Assembly: GCA_023150555.1 (NCBI GenBank)
Contig: JAKLKQ010000008.1
Location: forward strand, 86,778-150,777
Length of the DNA stretch: 64,000 bases
Origin: Planctomycetota bacterium
Lineage (GTDB): Bacteria > Planctomycetota > SZUA-567 > H5-PLA8
Direction of reading: 5' to 3'
Below, piece after piece: positions 37,517-47,262 of this stretch; position 1 is the first letter of the stretch; each line of letters opens with the position of its first letter. The position numbers and the translations under genes are program-made. The notes below the pieces were generated by a model. It had not been told where the DNA came from. It was given only the letters and a program-made list of their open reading frames with translations, and did no database searches.

Positions 37517-37549
37517 ACGCACGATGCGCGGCACCAAGTGCAAATTTCG

Positions 37550-38572
37550 TCAGGGACTGATTTCGTCGACCGGGGTCAGTTCCGGTATGGAGGGCGTGAA
37601 ATCGAACGGTGGCGTGTCCAGAATCAGCGGCGGCGGTACCTGCACGCCGGGGAGCTCGGGGAATTCCTGGTCGCCGCCCACCAGCCCCGGCAGGTTCGTC
37701 TCCGGCGCCGGCAGCTCGAAGTCGTCGCGGTGCTTGGCTTTGCCGCCGACGAAGATGGGAACTTCGTCGGTCAGTGCCAGCAGGCCCGCCTCGAGGTAGC
37801 GCTCGGGGTACTCTTCTTTCTCGTGCCGCCACGTGCAGAAGTGCGCCACGTCGCCGGGCTCGAGAAGGTCGAAGGTCTTTTCCTGCAAGGCGTTGCCGAT
37901 CCCGCGCGCCGTCACGTGCCCCGAGACCAACGTCCCGACGGTGCAGCCTTGGTCCTCGGCGCTCGTCGCCTTGCGGTGCCGCACCACCAGCCCCGAGGCT
38001 TCGGGGAACTCGAAGCGCGCTGCCGGCGTCTGCACCGTGAAGCTGCCGCGCGCGGCGAAGCGCGACGCGCGCACGCGCACGATGCCCTGGTAGAGCATCA
38101 GGCCGGTGCGGATCTGGCGTCCCGCGATCTGGCGCTCGCCAATGCGCAGGCGCGCGTCCCGGCCGACCACGACCAGGGTGCCGTCGCTGAAGCGCAGCTG
38201 CGCGATGGTGTCGGGCCCGGTGACGACGGTGTCCTGGGGGAACACGACGGCGCCGGCGGAGACCTTCTCGGTCGAACTCGCGCCGCGGCGTTGGACCTCG
38301 ACGGCCTGCGTCTTGATCCAGTCGAAGTCCTTCGTGCGGTCGCCGTCCTTGGACTCGTCGATGTGCACGTACTGCAGCAGCGCCTCGGTGTGCGCGAAGG
38401 CCGCTTCGGGTTTGCGTTCGTCGGGCGCGGGACCCTGGTTGCCCTGCGTCGGCGGCGTCGTCCCCGGCTGGCCGGGCGTTTCCTGAGCCAACACCGATCC
38501 GAACGCGAGGAGCGCCACCATCAGTCCGCTCGCGTACGAGTGCCGCGATTTTCTGTTTTTTGCGACACGCAT
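37550..38572 (-). CDS. FecR-domain secreted protein
   Basis: Signal peptide; VVFPQDTVVTGPDTIAQLRFSDGTLVVVGRDARLRI FecR-like. Confidence 0.78.
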   Translation of the reverse strand: MRVAKNRKSRHSYASGLMVALLAFGSVLAQETPGQPGTTPPTQGNQGPAPDERKPEAAFAHTEALLQYVHIDESKDGDRTKDFDWIKTQAVEVQRRGASSTEKVSAGAVVFPQDTVVTGPDTIAQLRFSDGTLVVVGRDARLRIGERQIAGRQIRTGLMLYQGIVRVRASRFAARGSFTVQTPAARFEFPEASGLVVRHRKATSAEDQGCTVGTLVSGHVTARGIGNALQEKTFDLLEPGDVAHFCTWRHEKEEYPERYLEAGLLALTDEVPIFVGGKAKHRDDFELPAPETNLPGLVGGDQEFPELPGVQVPPPLILDTPPFDFTPSIPELTPVDEISP

Positions 38573-38863
38573 GGTTTCTGATCCAACACACTGGCGAATG
38601 CTGCGGCGCCTTTCGGGCTCTACCACTTCGGTCAGATTGATGGGGCAACCGAAGTGCCAAAAGTTGCACATGTGCTAACTCCTAATACACACGTAACTGG
38701 CCTTAGAAGCCAGCTTAAAATACCGGCGGGCCAGAGAATTTGTGGGCACCTCGTGCGTGAATCTGCGTAGACCCTGTTGCAAGTTGGAAGCCGGAAGGTA
38801 ACATCTTTCGTTCCAATGAGTTACGGGCGCTTCGGAGCGTCTGGTGCACCTTGAGGAATTGAC

Positions 38864-39220
38864 ATGCCGACCTACGTGTACCAATGCACAGCGTGCGGGC
38901 ACGAGTACGAGCGCTTCGAGTCCATCACGGCCAAGCCCAACAAGACGTGTCCAAAGTGCCACAAGAAGAAGGGCGAGCGCCAGATCTCGGGCGGCGCGGG
39001 CGTCATCTTCAAGGGTTCGGGCTTCTATACGACGGACTATCGCAAGTCGTCCTACAAGGAGTCGGCCAAGATGGACTCCGCGTCGTCCTCGTCTTCCTCG
39101 AGCGGCTCAAGCGAGTCGAAGCCTTCCGGAGGCGAGGCGAAGTCTTCGACCGGCGAAGCGAAGTCGGGCGGCGAGACGAAGAGCAAGTCTTCGGACAAGG
39201 GCAAAGGCAAGAGCAAGTAG
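38864..39220 (+). CDS. FmdB-family zinc ribbon protein
   Basis: MPTYVYQCTACGHEYERFESITAKPNKTCPKC ... GGAGVIFKGSGFYTTDYR. Confidence 0.93.
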   Translation: MPTYVYQCTACGHEYERFESITAKPNKTCPKCHKKKGERQISGGAGVIFKGSGFYTTDYRKSSYKESAKMDSASSSSSSSGSSESKPSGGEAKSSTGEAKSGGETKSKSSDKGKGKSK

Positions 39221-39235
39221 CCCCGCGACCGCGCG

Positions 39236-39673
39236 TCAGGCCGCGGGCGCGCGTGCGGCGCGGCGCGGCGCCAGCCACGCAATAGCTATGGCCGCCGCCA
39301 GGCAGGCGGCTTCAAGGCCGAGCGTCTGCAGGCCCAGCGACTCGCCGGTGCCCTCGCCGAAGCAACCGCACGAGATGTCCAGGCCGCGCGCCAGGGCCTG
39401 CCCCACGCCTATCGCGAAGGCCGCCATCAACGCCGCCACGATCCACGCCGCCGGCCGCGTCCACAGCCCCAGCACCAACAGCGCGCCGGCGACGAGTTCG
39501 ACCCACGGCAGCGTCACGGCCAGGATCTGGTTGAGCTGTGCGGGCAGAAGCCGGTAATTGGCGATGTTCCGGGCGAAGGTCTCCTGCACGTCCAGCTTGC
39601 TCCAGCCGGCGTAGACCATCGCGCCGCCCAGCGCCAGGCGCAGAAGCCAGTCGAGCACGCTGCGCCCGCTCAT
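39236..39673 (-). CDS. MauE/DoxX-family membrane protein
   Basis: LALGGAMVYAGWSKL, WVELVAGALLVLGLW, DISCGCFGEG. Confidence 0.85.
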   Translation of the reverse strand: MSGRSVLDWLLRLALGGAMVYAGWSKLDVQETFARNIANYRLLPAQLNQILAVTLPWVELVAGALLVLGLWTRPAAWIVAALMAAFAIGVGQALARGLDISCGCFGEGTGESLGLQTLGLEAACLAAAIAIAWLAPRRAARAPAA

Positions 39674-40200
39674 TTCGGCGGCCCCTGGATCCCTAGGCCG
39701 CTGTCCTTGTAGGCCGGCCAGCCGCCGTCGAAGACCTTCACGGTCGCGTAGCCGAACTGCATGAGCTGCATGGCGATGTCGTCGCCCCGCGGGCACTTGT
39801 CCGAGTCGCAGACTATTACCAGCAGGCGCGCGGCGTCGAAGAGCGGCTTTTTCTGGCGCAGGTCTTCGACCAGCGTCTCGGGCGTCATGCGCACGGCGCC
39901 GACCGGGGCGCCCTCGGCGAGCAACTCGTCGCTGCGCGCGTCGATCATCAGGATGCCCTGGGGGTTGGTGCGGAGTTCTTCCATCAGCTCGATGCCGAGG
40001 ATGCGCGGGCCGGGTTCGGGCAGCGCGCCGGGGCCCTTGGGGTCGAGGAGGGGCATGGGCTTCGAGGAGAGCGCGTTGGTCGCCAGGCCCAGCGCGCAGG
40101 CCACCGCGACGATGCCCAGGGCGCGCGCGAGGTCCGCTTTCCACTCGGAAGCCGTTGCAGGCTTGGGCGTCGAAGCAGGGGGCGAGGCGGCGTCGGACAT
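39670..40200 (-). CDS. membrane-anchored rhodanese-like domain protein
   Basis: ILMIDARSDELLAEGAPVGAVRM ... YATVKVFDGGWPAY. Confidence 0.82.
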   Translation of the reverse strand: MSDAASPPASTPKPATASEWKADLARALGIVAVACALGLATNALSSKPMPLLDPKGPGALPEPGPRILGIELMEELRTNPQGILMIDARSDELLAEGAPVGAVRMTPETLVEDLRQKKPLFDAARLLVIVCDSDKCPRGDDIAMQLMQFGYATVKVFDGGWPAYKDSGLGIQGPPK

Positions 40201-40213
40201 GGCGGCCGGGCGG

Positions 40214-41317
40214 TCAGCGCTCGTCCTGTGGCGTGGCATTGATCGGGGGCATGATGGTGTAGGGGACGCTCAGCGGAGACTCGCCTTCCAGCTCCAGCAG
40301 GAAGGCCCCCTGCAGAGGCTTGTCCTTGGGCAGCGGGCTCTTGAAGTGGAACTCGAGCTTGATCTTGTCGCCTTCGGGCTTGGCGCTCCAGTCGAAGGGG
40401 CGCTTGAGCGAATCCCTGACGTTGAGGACCTTCAGGGGGCCGGGCTGCTTGCGGCTGAGCGTGGTGGCCAGGGGCGGCAGGCTGCCGTCGGGCATCTGGG
40501 CGTAGACGAAGGCCTTGGGCATGGCGACGACGGTGCCCAGGACCTCGGTCATCAGGGTGGCGGAGACGACGCGGGCGCCCGGCAGGTCGGTGACCATGCC
40601 GACCTGCTCGGTGAGCGTCCCGTGTTCGGTGCCGCCCTTGCAGGTGACCTCGACGTAGTACTTGGAGTTGTTGCTCCCTGGCATGGGCTTCGCGTTGAAG
40701 GTGAATTCCGGGCGCGAGCAGCTGAAGCCCTTGAGGACGAACGGCTTGCCGTCCGGCTGGCGGACGGTGAAGAAGCGTTTGGCTTCCTGGCCGGGCTCGA
40801 GGGTACCGAAGGAGAGGGCCTTCGGTTCGATCCAGAGCACGTGGTGAAGCTTGGCTTTGACCATGGCCTGGAGCTTGGGCGAACCGGGCTCGTCGGTCTC
40901 CAGCAGGATGCCGACTTCCTCGCTCAGCTTGTCCTTCCCCGCGCGGTAGATGGCTTTCAGCTCCGCGTGCTCGCCGGGCTTGATGATCTGAGTGTCCATC
41001 CTGGGCTTCACGCAGCCGCAGCTGGGCTTGATCGTGATAATGCGGATGGTGCGGTCGCCGGGATTCTTGACGGTGAAGCTGAGGTCGTTGTGCGAACCGG
41101 GCTCGACGTTGTCGCGTTCCCAGACTGGCGGTTCCAGCACCAGGCGGGACTGCGGGCCTTCGGGCAACGGTGGCCGGTCGAAGGCGCCCGCGCCGTGCGC
41201 GGCTTCGGGCGGCCCGGCATCGACCGGAGCCTCCTTGGTGCCGCGGCCCCACAGGGCGTAGGCCGCGGCAAATCCGAGCACTACGGCGAGGGCCAGCCAG
41301 CGCAGCGAGTCGTTCAT
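40214..41317 (-). CDS. DUF1573 domain protein
   Basis: LSFTVKNPGDRTIRIITIKPSCGCVKP ... DUF1573 signature. Confidence 0.85.
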   Translation of the reverse strand: MNDSLRWLALAVVLGFAAAYALWGRGTKEAPVDAGPPEAAHGAGAFDRPPLPEGPQSRLVLEPPVWERDNVEPGSHNDLSFTVKNPGDRTIRIITIKPSCGCVKPRMDTQIIKPGEHAELKAIYRAGKDKLSEEVGILLETDEPGSPKLQAMVKAKLHHVLWIEPKALSFGTLEPGQEAKRFFTVRQPDGKPFVLKGFSCSRPEFTFNAKPMPGSNNSKYYVEVTCKGGTEHGTLTEQVGMVTDLPGARVVSATLMTEVLGTVVAMPKAFVYAQMPDGSLPPLATTLSRKQPGPLKVLNVRDSLKRPFDWSAKPEGDKIKLEFHFKSPLPKDKPLQGAFLLELEGESPLSVPYTIMPPINATPQDER

Positions 41318-41417
41318 GGCGGATTCGATCTTACCACCGCTGGCGGAGGGGCTCAATGCGCGCGCCATGGGCAGGAGACGCCGGCAGGTCGCGGTCCTTA
41401 GGCCCAATCGCGCGACA

Positions 41418-41446
41418 ATAAAAAGGGGCGCGCCGTGGCGCGCCCC
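41418..41446 (-). terminator. terminator of cyclophilin gene
   Basis: Perfect 10-bp arms GGGGCGCGCC/GGCGCGCCCC with T-run on the minus strand. Confidence 0.8.
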
Positions 41447-41474
41447 CGTGGGAACACCTGGGAAGCGGGTCCGG

Positions 41475-42152
41475 CTATTCCTTGCGCTTCACCGACTTCA
41501 GGACCGGCGGTTCGACGGGGGTGGAGGGTTCGCCCGTCATGGGATTGGGCTGCACCTTGACGGCCTTGATCTTGTCGACGACCTCGGTGCCCTTGATCAC
41601 CTTTCCGAAGGCGCAGTACTGCATCTGGTCCAGGCTGCGGTTGTTCCGGACGTTGATGTAGAACTGCGAAGTCGCGCTGTCCAGGTCGTTGGTGCGGGCC
41701 ATGGCGATGGCGTAGATCTCGTTCCGCACGCCGTTGCCGGACTCGTTCTTGATCGGCGCCTTCGGCTTCTTTTCCTTGCCGTCGGTGCCCATGCCGCCGC
41801 CCTGGATCATGAATCCGTTGATGATGCGGTGGAAGATCGTCCCGTCGTAGAACTTGTCGTCCACGTAGCCCAGGAAGTTCTTGACCGTGACGGGCGCCTT
41901 GTCCTCGTACAGCTCGACCTCGAAGCTGCCTTCGCTGGTCTCGAAGACCACGACGGGGTGCTTGGCCTCTTCCTTCGCCTCGCCTTCCTTGGGCGCTTCG
42001 CCCGTCTTCTCGGCGCCCTCGGCCTTCTCGGTCTTTTCTTCCTTCGGCGTTTCGGCGGTCTTGGCCTCCTCGCCTTCCTCGGCGGCGGCGCGGAAAGCCG
42101 GGGCCAGCAGCAGGCCCGCGAACAGCAGCACGGCAAGCGTTACACGCATCAC
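41475..42152 (-). CDS. exported cyclophilin-type peptidylprolyl isomerase
   Basis: Signal peptide, Glu/Lys-rich linker, FHRIINGFMIQGGGMG. Confidence 0.92.
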   Translation of the reverse strand: MMRVTLAVLLFAGLLLAPAFRAAAEEGEEAKTAETPKEEKTEKAEGAEKTGEAPKEGEAKEEAKHPVVVFETSEGSFEVELYEDKAPVTVKNFLGYVDDKFYDGTIFHRIINGFMIQGGGMGTDGKEKKPKAPIKNESGNGVRNEIYAIAMARTNDLDSATSQFYINVRNNRSLDQMQYCAFGKVIKGTEVVDKIKAVKVQPNPMTGEPSTPVEPPVLKSVKRKE

Positions 42153-42210
42153 GGCGGGACTCCTTCGCAGTAGGGGTGGTCCGGCGGGGGCCGGCGGCGC
42201 CTGTGGGCCC

Positions 42211-42699
42211 TTAGGCCTTCACCTTGGCGCTGGTAATGGAGACGGGCTCGACGGGCTGTGCTTCACTCAGCCGGCCGGGTTTCTTGACCGGCACCTTCTT
42301 GATCTTGTCGATGACGTCCTGGCCTTGGGTGACCTTGCCGAAAGCGCAGTACTGGCCCTGGTCCAGGAAGTCGTTGTCTACGACGTTGATGTAGAACTGC
42401 GCGGTGGCGCTGTTCAGGTCGCTGGTGCGGGCCATGGCCAGGCCGTACTTGCAGTTCTTGGGGCCCTTGCCGGACTCGTTCTTGATGGGGGAGCGCGTCG
42501 CCTTCTGCTTGCCGCTGAGGTCGAAGCCGCCGCCCTGGATCATGAAGCCGTCGATGACGCGGTGGAAGATGGTGCCGTCGTAGTGCCCGTCCTTGACGTA
42601 CTGGACGAAGTTCTCGACCGTGACCGGGACCTTGTCCTGGTACAACTCGGCCTCGAAGGTGCCCTGCGAGGTCTCGAAGACGACGACGGGATTGGCCAT
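42211..42699 (-). CDS. cytosolic cyclophilin-type peptidylprolyl isomerase
   Basis: FHRVIDGFMIQGGGFD ... ATAQFYINVVDN. Confidence 0.93.
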   Translation of the reverse strand: MANPVVVFETSQGTFEAELYQDKVPVTVENFVQYVKDGHYDGTIFHRVIDGFMIQGGGFDLSGKQKATRSPIKNESGKGPKNCKYGLAMARTSDLNSATAQFYINVVDNDFLDQGQYCAFGKVTQGQDVIDKIKKVPVKKPGRLSEAQPVEPVSITSAKVKA

Positions 42700-42788
42700 G
42701 ACGAATCCTCCTTTACGCTGCGGTTTCTTCCGGATGTCTCGTTTGGTGGTTTCCGACGATACCCGCGCCCGGGCGGCTGTCTACCTAC

Positions 42789-43673
42789 TTACGCGCCCAC
42801 CGGCAGCCGGCTGAAAAACTCTGCCACGCCCTTCACGCCGGGGCGGAAGCGGAAGAGTCCGCCCGCGCCGGGGCCTTCGGCGCTTTCCTGGCCTTCCTTG
42901 CCCAGTGCGGTGGTGACGTACATCGTGTCGTAGGCCGGCCCGCCGAAGACGACGCTGCTGACCTTGCGGCAGGGGAAGGGCACGCGGCGGACCTCGCGGC
43001 CTTCGGGGTCGTAGCGGACCAGGGCGTTGCCGTCCCAGCGCGCCGACCAGACGAAGCCTTCGGCGTCGACGGTCAGGCCGTCGGGGACGCCCTCGCCGGG
43101 GGTCTCGGGCACCTTCACCCAGACGCGGCGGTTGGCGATCGCGCTGCGCTTCCGGTCGTAGTCGAAGACGTAGATCTCGCGCTTGGGGCTGTCGGTGTAG
43201 TACAGGCGCGTGCGATCGGGCGAGAAGCCCAGGCCGTTGCTGCATCCGACGCCGGTGACGAGCCGTTCGAAGCCGCCGTCGAGATCGAAGCGGTAGAGCG
43301 CGCCCAGGCGCCCGCCGCTGCCGACGGTTCCGGCGAAGACGCGGCCTTCGGGGTCGGCGATCACGTCGTTGAAGCGGTTAAGTTCCTCGCCGGGCAGGTG
43401 CTCGCGCAGGACCTTTTCCCTGCCCTGGCCGGCCCAGCGCCGCACGGCGCCGCGGGCCTGGAAGAGCAGCAGGCTGCCGTCGGCCTGGATGGTGAAGCCG
43501 CCGGTGACCTCGCCTTCGTAGCAGATCTCGTGGTGCTCGCCGCCGGGCCCGCAGCGGTGTACGCGCCCGCGCGGGATGTCGGCCCAGTACATCTTGGATT
43601 CGGCCGCGTGCCAGAGCGGGTTCTCGCCGGTCAGGCAGCGCGTGGGGACGAGCAGTTCGGGGGCTTCGGGCAT
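42789..43673 (-). CDS. SMP-30/gluconolactonase family protein
   Basis: GENPLWHAAESKMYWADI, NRFNDVIADPEGRVFAGTV, CSNGLGFSPD, PDGLTVDAEGFVW. Confidence 0.9.
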   Translation of the reverse strand: MPEAPELLVPTRCLTGENPLWHAAESKMYWADIPRGRVHRCGPGGEHHEICYEGEVTGGFTIQADGSLLLFQARGAVRRWAGQGREKVLREHLPGEELNRFNDVIADPEGRVFAGTVGSGGRLGALYRFDLDGGFERLVTGVGCSNGLGFSPDRTRLYYTDSPKREIYVFDYDRKRSAIANRRVWVKVPETPGEGVPDGLTVDAEGFVWSARWDGNALVRYDPEGREVRRVPFPCRKVSSVVFGGPAYDTMYVTTALGKEGQESAEGPGAGGLFRFRPGVKGVAEFFSRLPVGA

Positions 43674-43683
43674 CCCTGACCCT

Positions 43684-44742
43684 CTACGAACTGCGCACCA
43701 GGACGTAGTCGGGGATGGACAGCAGGGTCTCGCGGGCCTGGCTGGGCGGCAGGAAGTCGAGCACGTCGCGGGCGCGCTTGATCTCGTCGCGGGCGATCTT
43801 CATCGCGTAGTCGATCGACCCGGCGCGCTCCAGGTAGGGGCGCAGGGCCTCGCGGGTCAGGTCCTTGCCGCCGGGCTTGAAGAGCCGCACCAGCTCCTGG
43901 CGCTGCGGCGAGCCGGCGTTGGCGAAGAGGTGGATCACCGGCAGGGTGGGCTCGCCGTTCTTCAGGTCGCTGCCCAGGGACTTGCCGACGGTGGTCTCGT
44001 AGCCGACCAGGTCCAGGCAGTCGTCGACGATCTGGAAGGCGCGGCCCAGGCGCAGGCCGTACTCGTACATTTTGCGCCCGTCGGTCTGCGAGGCCCCCGC
44101 CAGCAGCGCGCCCAGTTCGGCTGCGGCGCCGAAGAGTTCCGCGGTCTTCTTCTCGATCAGGTCGAAGTAGGCCTTCTCGTCCATCTCGATGTCGAAGCGC
44201 GAAGCGATCTGAAGCAGCTCGCCCTCGCAGATCAGCCGCGCCGTCCGAGCCAGCATGCGGAAGGCGCGGGCGTCGGGGAGCTTGCCTAGGTTCTCGAAGG
44301 CGCGCGAGAAGAGGATGTCGCCGGTCATCACCGCCGACTTGTTGCCCCACTCGGCGTTCAGCGTCGGGACGCTGCGGCGCGTCTGGGCCTCGTCGAGGAT
44401 GTCGTCGTGGCAGAGTGTCGCGAGGTGGATCATCTCCACCGTCGCGGCGACCTCGCAGGCCAGCGGCGCCTCGCCGCCGAAGGCCCGCGCCGAAAGGTGC
44501 AGCACGGCCATGCGCAGGCGCTTGCCCTTGAAGCGTTCGATGTGGCGCGCCAGCGTGTTGATGTAGCTGTACTGGCTGCTGAGGTACGCCGAGAGGATCT
44601 CCTCGGAGCGCGCCAGATCCCCCAGGATGGGGGCCACCAGCTGTGCCAGGACCGCCGCGCGTTCTTCCGAACTGCGCGGGAGCCCATCCAGATCCGGTAC
44701 GCCCATCGTATACCCTTCGGTCAGAAAATCGGAATCGCTCAA
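43684..44742 (-). CDS. polyprenyl (trans-prenyltransferase) diphosphate synthase
   Basis: LCHDDILDEAQTRR (DDxxD) and FQIVDDCLDLVG second Asp motif. Confidence 0.92.
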   Translation of the reverse strand: MSDSDFLTEGYTMGVPDLDGLPRSSEERAAVLAQLVAPILGDLARSEEILSAYLSSQYSYINTLARHIERFKGKRLRMAVLHLSARAFGGEAPLACEVAATVEMIHLATLCHDDILDEAQTRRSVPTLNAEWGNKSAVMTGDILFSRAFENLGKLPDARAFRMLARTARLICEGELLQIASRFDIEMDEKAYFDLIEKKTAELFGAAAELGALLAGASQTDGRKMYEYGLRLGRAFQIVDDCLDLVGYETTVGKSLGSDLKNGEPTLPVIHLFANAGSPQRQELVRLFKPGGKDLTREALRPYLERAGSIDYAMKIARDEIKRARDVLDFLPPSQARETLLSIPDYVLVRSS

Positions 44743-44762
44743 AGGTAACCCAACGGAGTCGC

Positions 44763-44790
44763 ATTATAGGTGGCGCTCGCTCCGCTACAA
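44763..44790 (-). promoter_or_regulatory. sigma70-like promoter for polyprenyl synthase
   Basis: Minus strand TTGTAG - 16 nt - TATAAT. Confidence 0.4.
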
Positions 44791-44838
44791 GCCCGGCGCC
44801 GGGGTCGAAACAAATCGTTCCTGCGCCTGAATACCAAG

Positions 44839-44868
44839 CTGCCAAGGGAAGGCGATAGCGGGTATAAT
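44839..44868 (+). promoter_or_regulatory. sigma70-like promoter for NfeD-type gene
   Basis: CTGCCA - 18 nt - TATAAT upstream of ATG 44906 with RBS GGAG. Confidence 0.45.
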
Positions 44869-44905
44869 CCAACGTGTTTGGGCAACGGCAGTTCCGGGAG
44901 ATAAG

Positions 44906-46678
44906 ATGACCTACCTCACAAACCCAAGGCCTTTCCTAATGCACGCTGTGCTTGCCGGCACAGTCGTCCTGGTTTGCCATGCCCTGGCCGTGGCCGAGGA
45001 CGCCGCCAAGACGCCCCAACCGCCGGTCCAGCCCCAGCCCAAGCCCCAGCCGCTGCCGACCATTGAGGACATCTCCGGGCAGGCCGCCTCCGGCCAGTCG
45101 GCGCTGGTGCCCGCCGTGCCGCCCGCCCCGCAGCCGGGCGCTGCGAACATGAAAGGCATCCAGGTCCCCGCCAACGCCAAGATCATGGTGGTTCCGGTCA
45201 ACGATGAGGATTCCACGCGCTACGGGATGATCGACCAGTGGCAGGCCAGCTTCGTGAAGAAGCGCCTGGGCGAGGCCAAGGCCGACGGTTTCGACCTGGT
45301 CGTCCTGGACATCGACACCAACGGCGGTTTCGTGGACTCCTGCGACCAGATCAACCAGGCCATCGCCGACAGCGGCCTGCCTGTGGTCGCCTTCGTGCGC
45401 GACAAGGCCTTCTCCGGCGGCGCGATCATCTCGTTGGGCTGCCGCGCCGTGGTGATGCGGACCGGGAGCTTCGTAGGCGGAGCCCAGGCCGTTGACCTGC
45501 TGGGCGACATGGACGCCGACCAGCGTGCCAAGGCGGTGAGTTGGATGGTCAAGATGGCCCAAGCCCTGAGCGAGAAGAACGGATACAGCCCCGGCCTGGC
45601 CCGCGGCATGGTCGACCGCGACTGCGTGATCGTCGAGACCGACGATCCCAGCCACCGCTTCATGACGCAGCAGGAACTCGACGACTGGAAGGCCCAACCA
45701 GCCCGGCGCGGTCCCGCTCCAAACCTGATCCGTTCCATAAAACCCGAAGGCGAGGTCCTGAGCATGACGGCCAACGAGGCCTTCGCCTTCGGTTTCGCCA
45801 GCCTGGTCGTCAACGACCGCGACGATATGTACACGTCGCTGGGCGTGACCTCACCGCAGGTGACCGTGGCGAGCGTGACCGGCACCGAACGCGTGGCGCG
45901 CTTCCTTGGACATCCGGTGCTCATGGTGGTGCTGGTGATCGTGGCCCTGATCGGCCTCGTCTGGGAACTGAAGGCGCCGGGCGTGGGGGTGGGCCTCGGG
46001 ATCTTCCTCCTCTCGATCGGCCTGCTGCTGTGGATTGCGTTCATCGTCGACCGGGCCGGGGCGGCGGAACTGATCCTTTTCGCGCTGGGCATGATCCTGC
46101 TGGGCGTGGAACTCTTCGTGCTGCCGGGCTTTGGCGTGGCGGGGATCGCGGGGATCGGCTGCGTGCTGCTCTCGATCGTCCTCGCCTTCATCCCCGAAGG
46201 GGCGCTGGGCGGCGCCTTCTCGAGCGACGAGAACGCCAACCCCTTCGACGCTCAGGTCCTCTCCGACAGCCTGATGTACGCGTCCCTGGCGCTCTTTGCC
46301 GTCATCGGAGCGATCGTGACCGTGGTCCTGACCGGCTTCAAGCTGCCGGGGCTTTCCCGGCTCGCGCTGGGCCGCCAGATCGGCGATCTGGCCGCCGCGG
46401 GCGCGGGCGGCCCCGTCGTGGAAGTATCCTCGGGCGCCACGGGAACCGCCATCCAGCCGGTGATCCCCATCGAGCGCGCCCCGCCGCCGCCGCCCAGGGC
46501 TCTGGCCGAGCTGGTCGGGCAGGAAGCCGTGGTGGAGAATGCCCTCATGCCTATGGGCAAGGTGCGCCTGGCCGGCGAGACCTACGCGGCACAGGCCGAG
46601 AGCGGTTCGATTGACGCGGGCGTTCGGGTTAAGATCATCGGGGTGCGCCCCACCGGGCTGGTGGTGCGCGAAATCTGA
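44906..46678 (+). CDS. NfeD-family membrane-bound ClpP-class serine protease
   Basis: DLVVLDIDTNGGFVDSCDQINQAI, RDKAFSGGAIISLGC, TM region and C-terminal NfeD OB-fold. Confidence 0.88.
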   Translation: MTYLTNPRPFLMHAVLAGTVVLVCHALAVAEDAAKTPQPPVQPQPKPQPLPTIEDISGQAASGQSALVPAVPPAPQPGAANMKGIQVPANAKIMVVPVNDEDSTRYGMIDQWQASFVKKRLGEAKADGFDLVVLDIDTNGGFVDSCDQINQAIADSGLPVVAFVRDKAFSGGAIISLGCRAVVMRTGSFVGGAQAVDLLGDMDADQRAKAVSWMVKMAQALSEKNGYSPGLARGMVDRDCVIVETDDPSHRFMTQQELDDWKAQPARRGPAPNLIRSIKPEGEVLSMTANEAFAFGFASLVVNDRDDMYTSLGVTSPQVTVASVTGTERVARFLGHPVLMVVLVIVALIGLVWELKAPGVGVGLGIFLLSIGLLLWIAFIVDRAGAAELILFALGMILLGVELFVLPGFGVAGIAGIGCVLLSIVLAFIPEGALGGAFSSDENANPFDAQVLSDSLMYASLALFAVIGAIVTVVLTGFKLPGLSRLALGRQIGDLAAAGAGGPVVEVSSGATGTAIQPVIPIERAPPPPPRALAELVGQEAVVENALMPMGKVRLAGETYAAQAESGSIDAGVRVKIIGVRPTGLVVREI

Positions 46679-46711
46679 ACCGTCCCGAAGGGCCCTGGAG
46701 GTAAAGGGAGC

Positions 46712-47209
46712 ATGGATCCGCTGGTCTGGGCGGTGGTGTGCTGCTTCGCCATGGTGGTCGCCGTCGTCGTCGAGATGCTCACGCCCAGCTTCGGGCTGCT
46801 GACGGTCCTCGCGGTCGGCCTGTCCTTCGCCAGCATCTACTTCGGCTTCCAGAGCAGCCAGCCGGCCGGCTTCTGGATGGTCGCCGCCAATATCGCGCTG
46901 CTCCCGGCGGCCTTCGTCCTGGCCATGCACTTCATGAAGCACAGCCCGCTCCTGCACCGCAAGGACATCCAGGCCAGCGTACCCACGGCCGAATCGATTC
47001 CCAACAGCGCCGCGCCGCCCGTGCCCGAACTCGCCACCCTGATCGGGCAGGAAGGCAAGGCCATCACGCCGTTGCGCCCTGCGGGCAAAGCGGCGTTCGG
47101 CGACTACCGCGTGGACGTCGTGACCGAGGGGAAGTTCGTGGATTCCGGCGCGGTCGTGAAGGTGCTGCGCTTGCGCGGCGGCATCGTGGTCGTCGAACCG
47201 GTGGCGTAG
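46712..47209 (+). CDS. NfeD-domain protein
   Basis: Two TM and C-term LIGQEGKAITPLRPAGKAAFGDYRVDVVTEGKFVDSGAVVKVLRLRGGIVVV. Confidence 0.88.
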   Translation: MDPLVWAVVCCFAMVVAVVVEMLTPSFGLLTVLAVGLSFASIYFGFQSSQPAGFWMVAANIALLPAAFVLAMHFMKHSPLLHRKDIQASVPTAESIPNSAAPPVPELATLIGQEGKAITPLRPAGKAAFGDYRVDVVTEGKFVDSGAVVKVLRLRGGIVVVEPVA

Positions 47210-47262
47210 GCGGCGGGTATTTTTTCAGGATCGGGCGGCACGCGTCCTTCGGCAGGCTCGGA

